From NCBI RefSeq assembly GCF_029017505.1, contig NZ_JAQGEI010000023.1:24806-88805 (forward strand): DNA of 64,000 bases, read 5' to 3'. The translations under genes were made by a program, and so were the position numbers. This document shows positions 63,198 to 64,000 of this stretch, piece by piece (the first letter of the stretch is position 1; every line of letters begins with the position of its first letter). The stretch comes from Sedimenticola hydrogenitrophicus. GTDB lineage: Bacteria > Pseudomonadota > Gammaproteobacteria > Chromatiales > Chromatiaceae. The notes under the pieces were generated by a model that was given only the letters and a program-made list of their open reading frames with translations, had not been told where the DNA came from and did no database searches.

Positions 63198-63776
63198 ATG
63201 TCGCAGGTTAATTCATCTCTGGGGTTGGGTGTCACTGTCCGGGATGCGACGAAAGCTGACATCCCGGCAATCGAGCAGATCTATACGCAGGAGGTGTTGC
63301 ACGGTCTGGCGACCTTCGAAGAGATTCCACCCACAGCGGACGAGTTGCTGTCTCGGCGGGAAAACGTGCTGGCCCTCGGTCTCCCCTACCTGGTTGCGGA
63401 ACTGGACGACCGGGTCGTTGGCTATTGCTATGCGACGACCTATCGGCCCCGTCCCGCCTATCGTAATACAATCGAGGATTCGGTCTACGTGGCGGACGGG
63501 ATGCAGGGCCGGGGTATCGGGATGGCCCTGCTTGCCGCTCTGATCGCCCGTTGCGAAACCGGCCCCTGGCGTCAGATGGTGGCGGTGATCGGGGACAGCG
63601 GCAATGCCGGTTCCATCGCCCAGCACGAGCGGCTTGGTTTCCGCCGCATGGGCACGCTCGAGGCCGTTGGCTTCAAGCTTGGCCGGTGGGTCGACACTGT
63701 GCTGATGCAGCGGGCGCTGGGGGCGGGCAGTAGTACCTTGCAGAACAGGATGAGTGGTGCGGTTCCCGGGGTGTGA
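63198..63776 (+). CDS. GNAT N-acetyltransferase, phosphinothricin acetyltransferase-like
   Basis: A 192-residue enzyme. VTVRDATKADIPAIEQIYT and GLATFEEIPPT start the family fold, the acetyl-CoA loop is GMQGRGIGMALL, and GDSGNAGSIAQHERLGFRR is the typical motif B. Such enzymes acetylate phosphinothricin, methionine sulfoximine or similar amino acids; the native substrate is uncertain. It follows the IS-disrupted lysE gene. Confidence 0.88.
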   Translation: MSQVNSSLGLGVTVRDATKADIPAIEQIYTQEVLHGLATFEEIPPTADELLSRRENVLALGLPYLVAELDDRVVGYCYATTYRPRPAYRNTIEDSVYVADGMQGRGIGMALLAALIARCETGPWRQMVAVIGDSGNAGSIAQHERLGFRRMGTLEAVGFKLGRWVDTVLMQRALGAGSSTLQNRMSGAVPGV

Positions 63777-63896
63777 TCGCGCTGTATGCAGAACAGTAAG
63801 TGCAGCGAAGGCAATGAGGAACATGATGTGCGCGGGGACAACCAAGTGCCTGTCCCCACAAAGACCACCAAAACCTATCTTTCATCGAGTCTGACC

Positions 63897-63990
63897 CGAA
63901 TGGCACTTACTTAAGCCAAGAACCACCGTCATTCCGGCCTGCGCCGGAATGACGAAAATCCTGCGATTCGCTTTAAGTAAGTGCCATTCG
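63897..63990. repeat. Nested inverted repeat at the right edge
   Basis: CGAATGGCACTTACTTAA (63897-63914) and its perfect complement (63973-63990) enclose a second perfect palindrome CGTCATTCCGGC-CTGC-GCCGGAATGACG (63927-63954). The inner unit is the widespread CGTCATTCCGG repeat. TCTGACCC occurs on both sides (63890 and 63993), suggesting that a tandem array may continue beyond the window. Further left, GGGGACA / TGTCCCC (63834-63857) forms a smaller hairpin. Confidence 0.75.
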
Positions 63991-64000
63991 AATCTGACCC

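Noticed and set aside
59699..64000. Tn7-like insertion downstream of glmS
   Set aside because: No tnsABCDE genes or Tn7 end repeats are visible, although the location is the classical attTn7 side.

Overview
The window is a replication-origin-proximal chromosome segment of a gammaproteobacterium. The gene order dnaA-dnaN-recF-gyrB, rpmH-rnpA-yidC-mnmE, mnmG-rsmG-parA-parB-atpIBEFHAGDC and glmU-glmS is the classical oriC neighbourhood. The moderately high GC content, a TusA-like sulfur carrier, a proton-pumping pyrophosphatase and a TRAP dicarboxylate system would suit an environmental, possibly sulfur-oxidising, lineage (Chromatiales/Sedimenticola-like). That placement is an inference from gene content, not a taxonomic result.

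Layout. 1-4.3 kb: nitrogen control (ntrC partial, ntrB, a DUF4124 protein, glnA), with NtrC-type palindromes and a sigma-54 promoter before glnA. 4.3-6.7 kb: a cation efflux protein, a TusA-like protein and a PP-loop ATPase. 6.9-11.3 kb: glyQ-glyS, then gmhB and an acyltransferase. 11.4-18.8 kb: gyrB, recF, dnaN and dnaA on the minus strand, with two parS sites and DnaA boxes. 18.8-22.5 kb: rpmH, rnpA, yidC and mnmE, without yidD. 22.6-34.1 kb: an inserted block with a NERD protein, PqiA, a beta-hydroxyacid dehydrogenase, an EamA permease, rubrerythrin, a MoxR/DUF58/TgpA operon, the H+-pyrophosphatase and a small unknown protein. 34.4-47.8 kb: mnmG-rsmG, three small genes, parAB and the F1Fo ATP synthase operon. 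47.9-55.4 kb: DctB/DctD, a universal stress protein and the TRAP transporter DctPQM, a dicarboxylate module lying between atpC and glmU. 55.7-59.7 kb: a SlyD-type isomerase, glmU and glmS. 59.7-64 kb: a decayed accessory stretch with a toxin-antitoxin relic, a REP-transposase relic, an AraC regulator, a LysE exporter gene split by an IS630-type element, and an acetyltransferase.

How the parts work together. DctB/DctD should activate the sigma-54 promoter in front of dctP, and NtrB/NtrC the one in front of glnA. ParB, encoded at 39.8 kb, should load on the two parS sites at 13.8 and 15.0 kb. Intergenic regions are rich in palindromic repeats. A family built on AGGAGTCTG...CAGACTCCT occurs four times, once forming the end of rnpA. 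A larger structured repeat occurs at 14.2 and 27.1 kb, with its core inverted relative to its arms. These repeats are the least explained content. I saw no CRISPR array, rRNA or tRNA gene, and no clearly novel multi-gene system.
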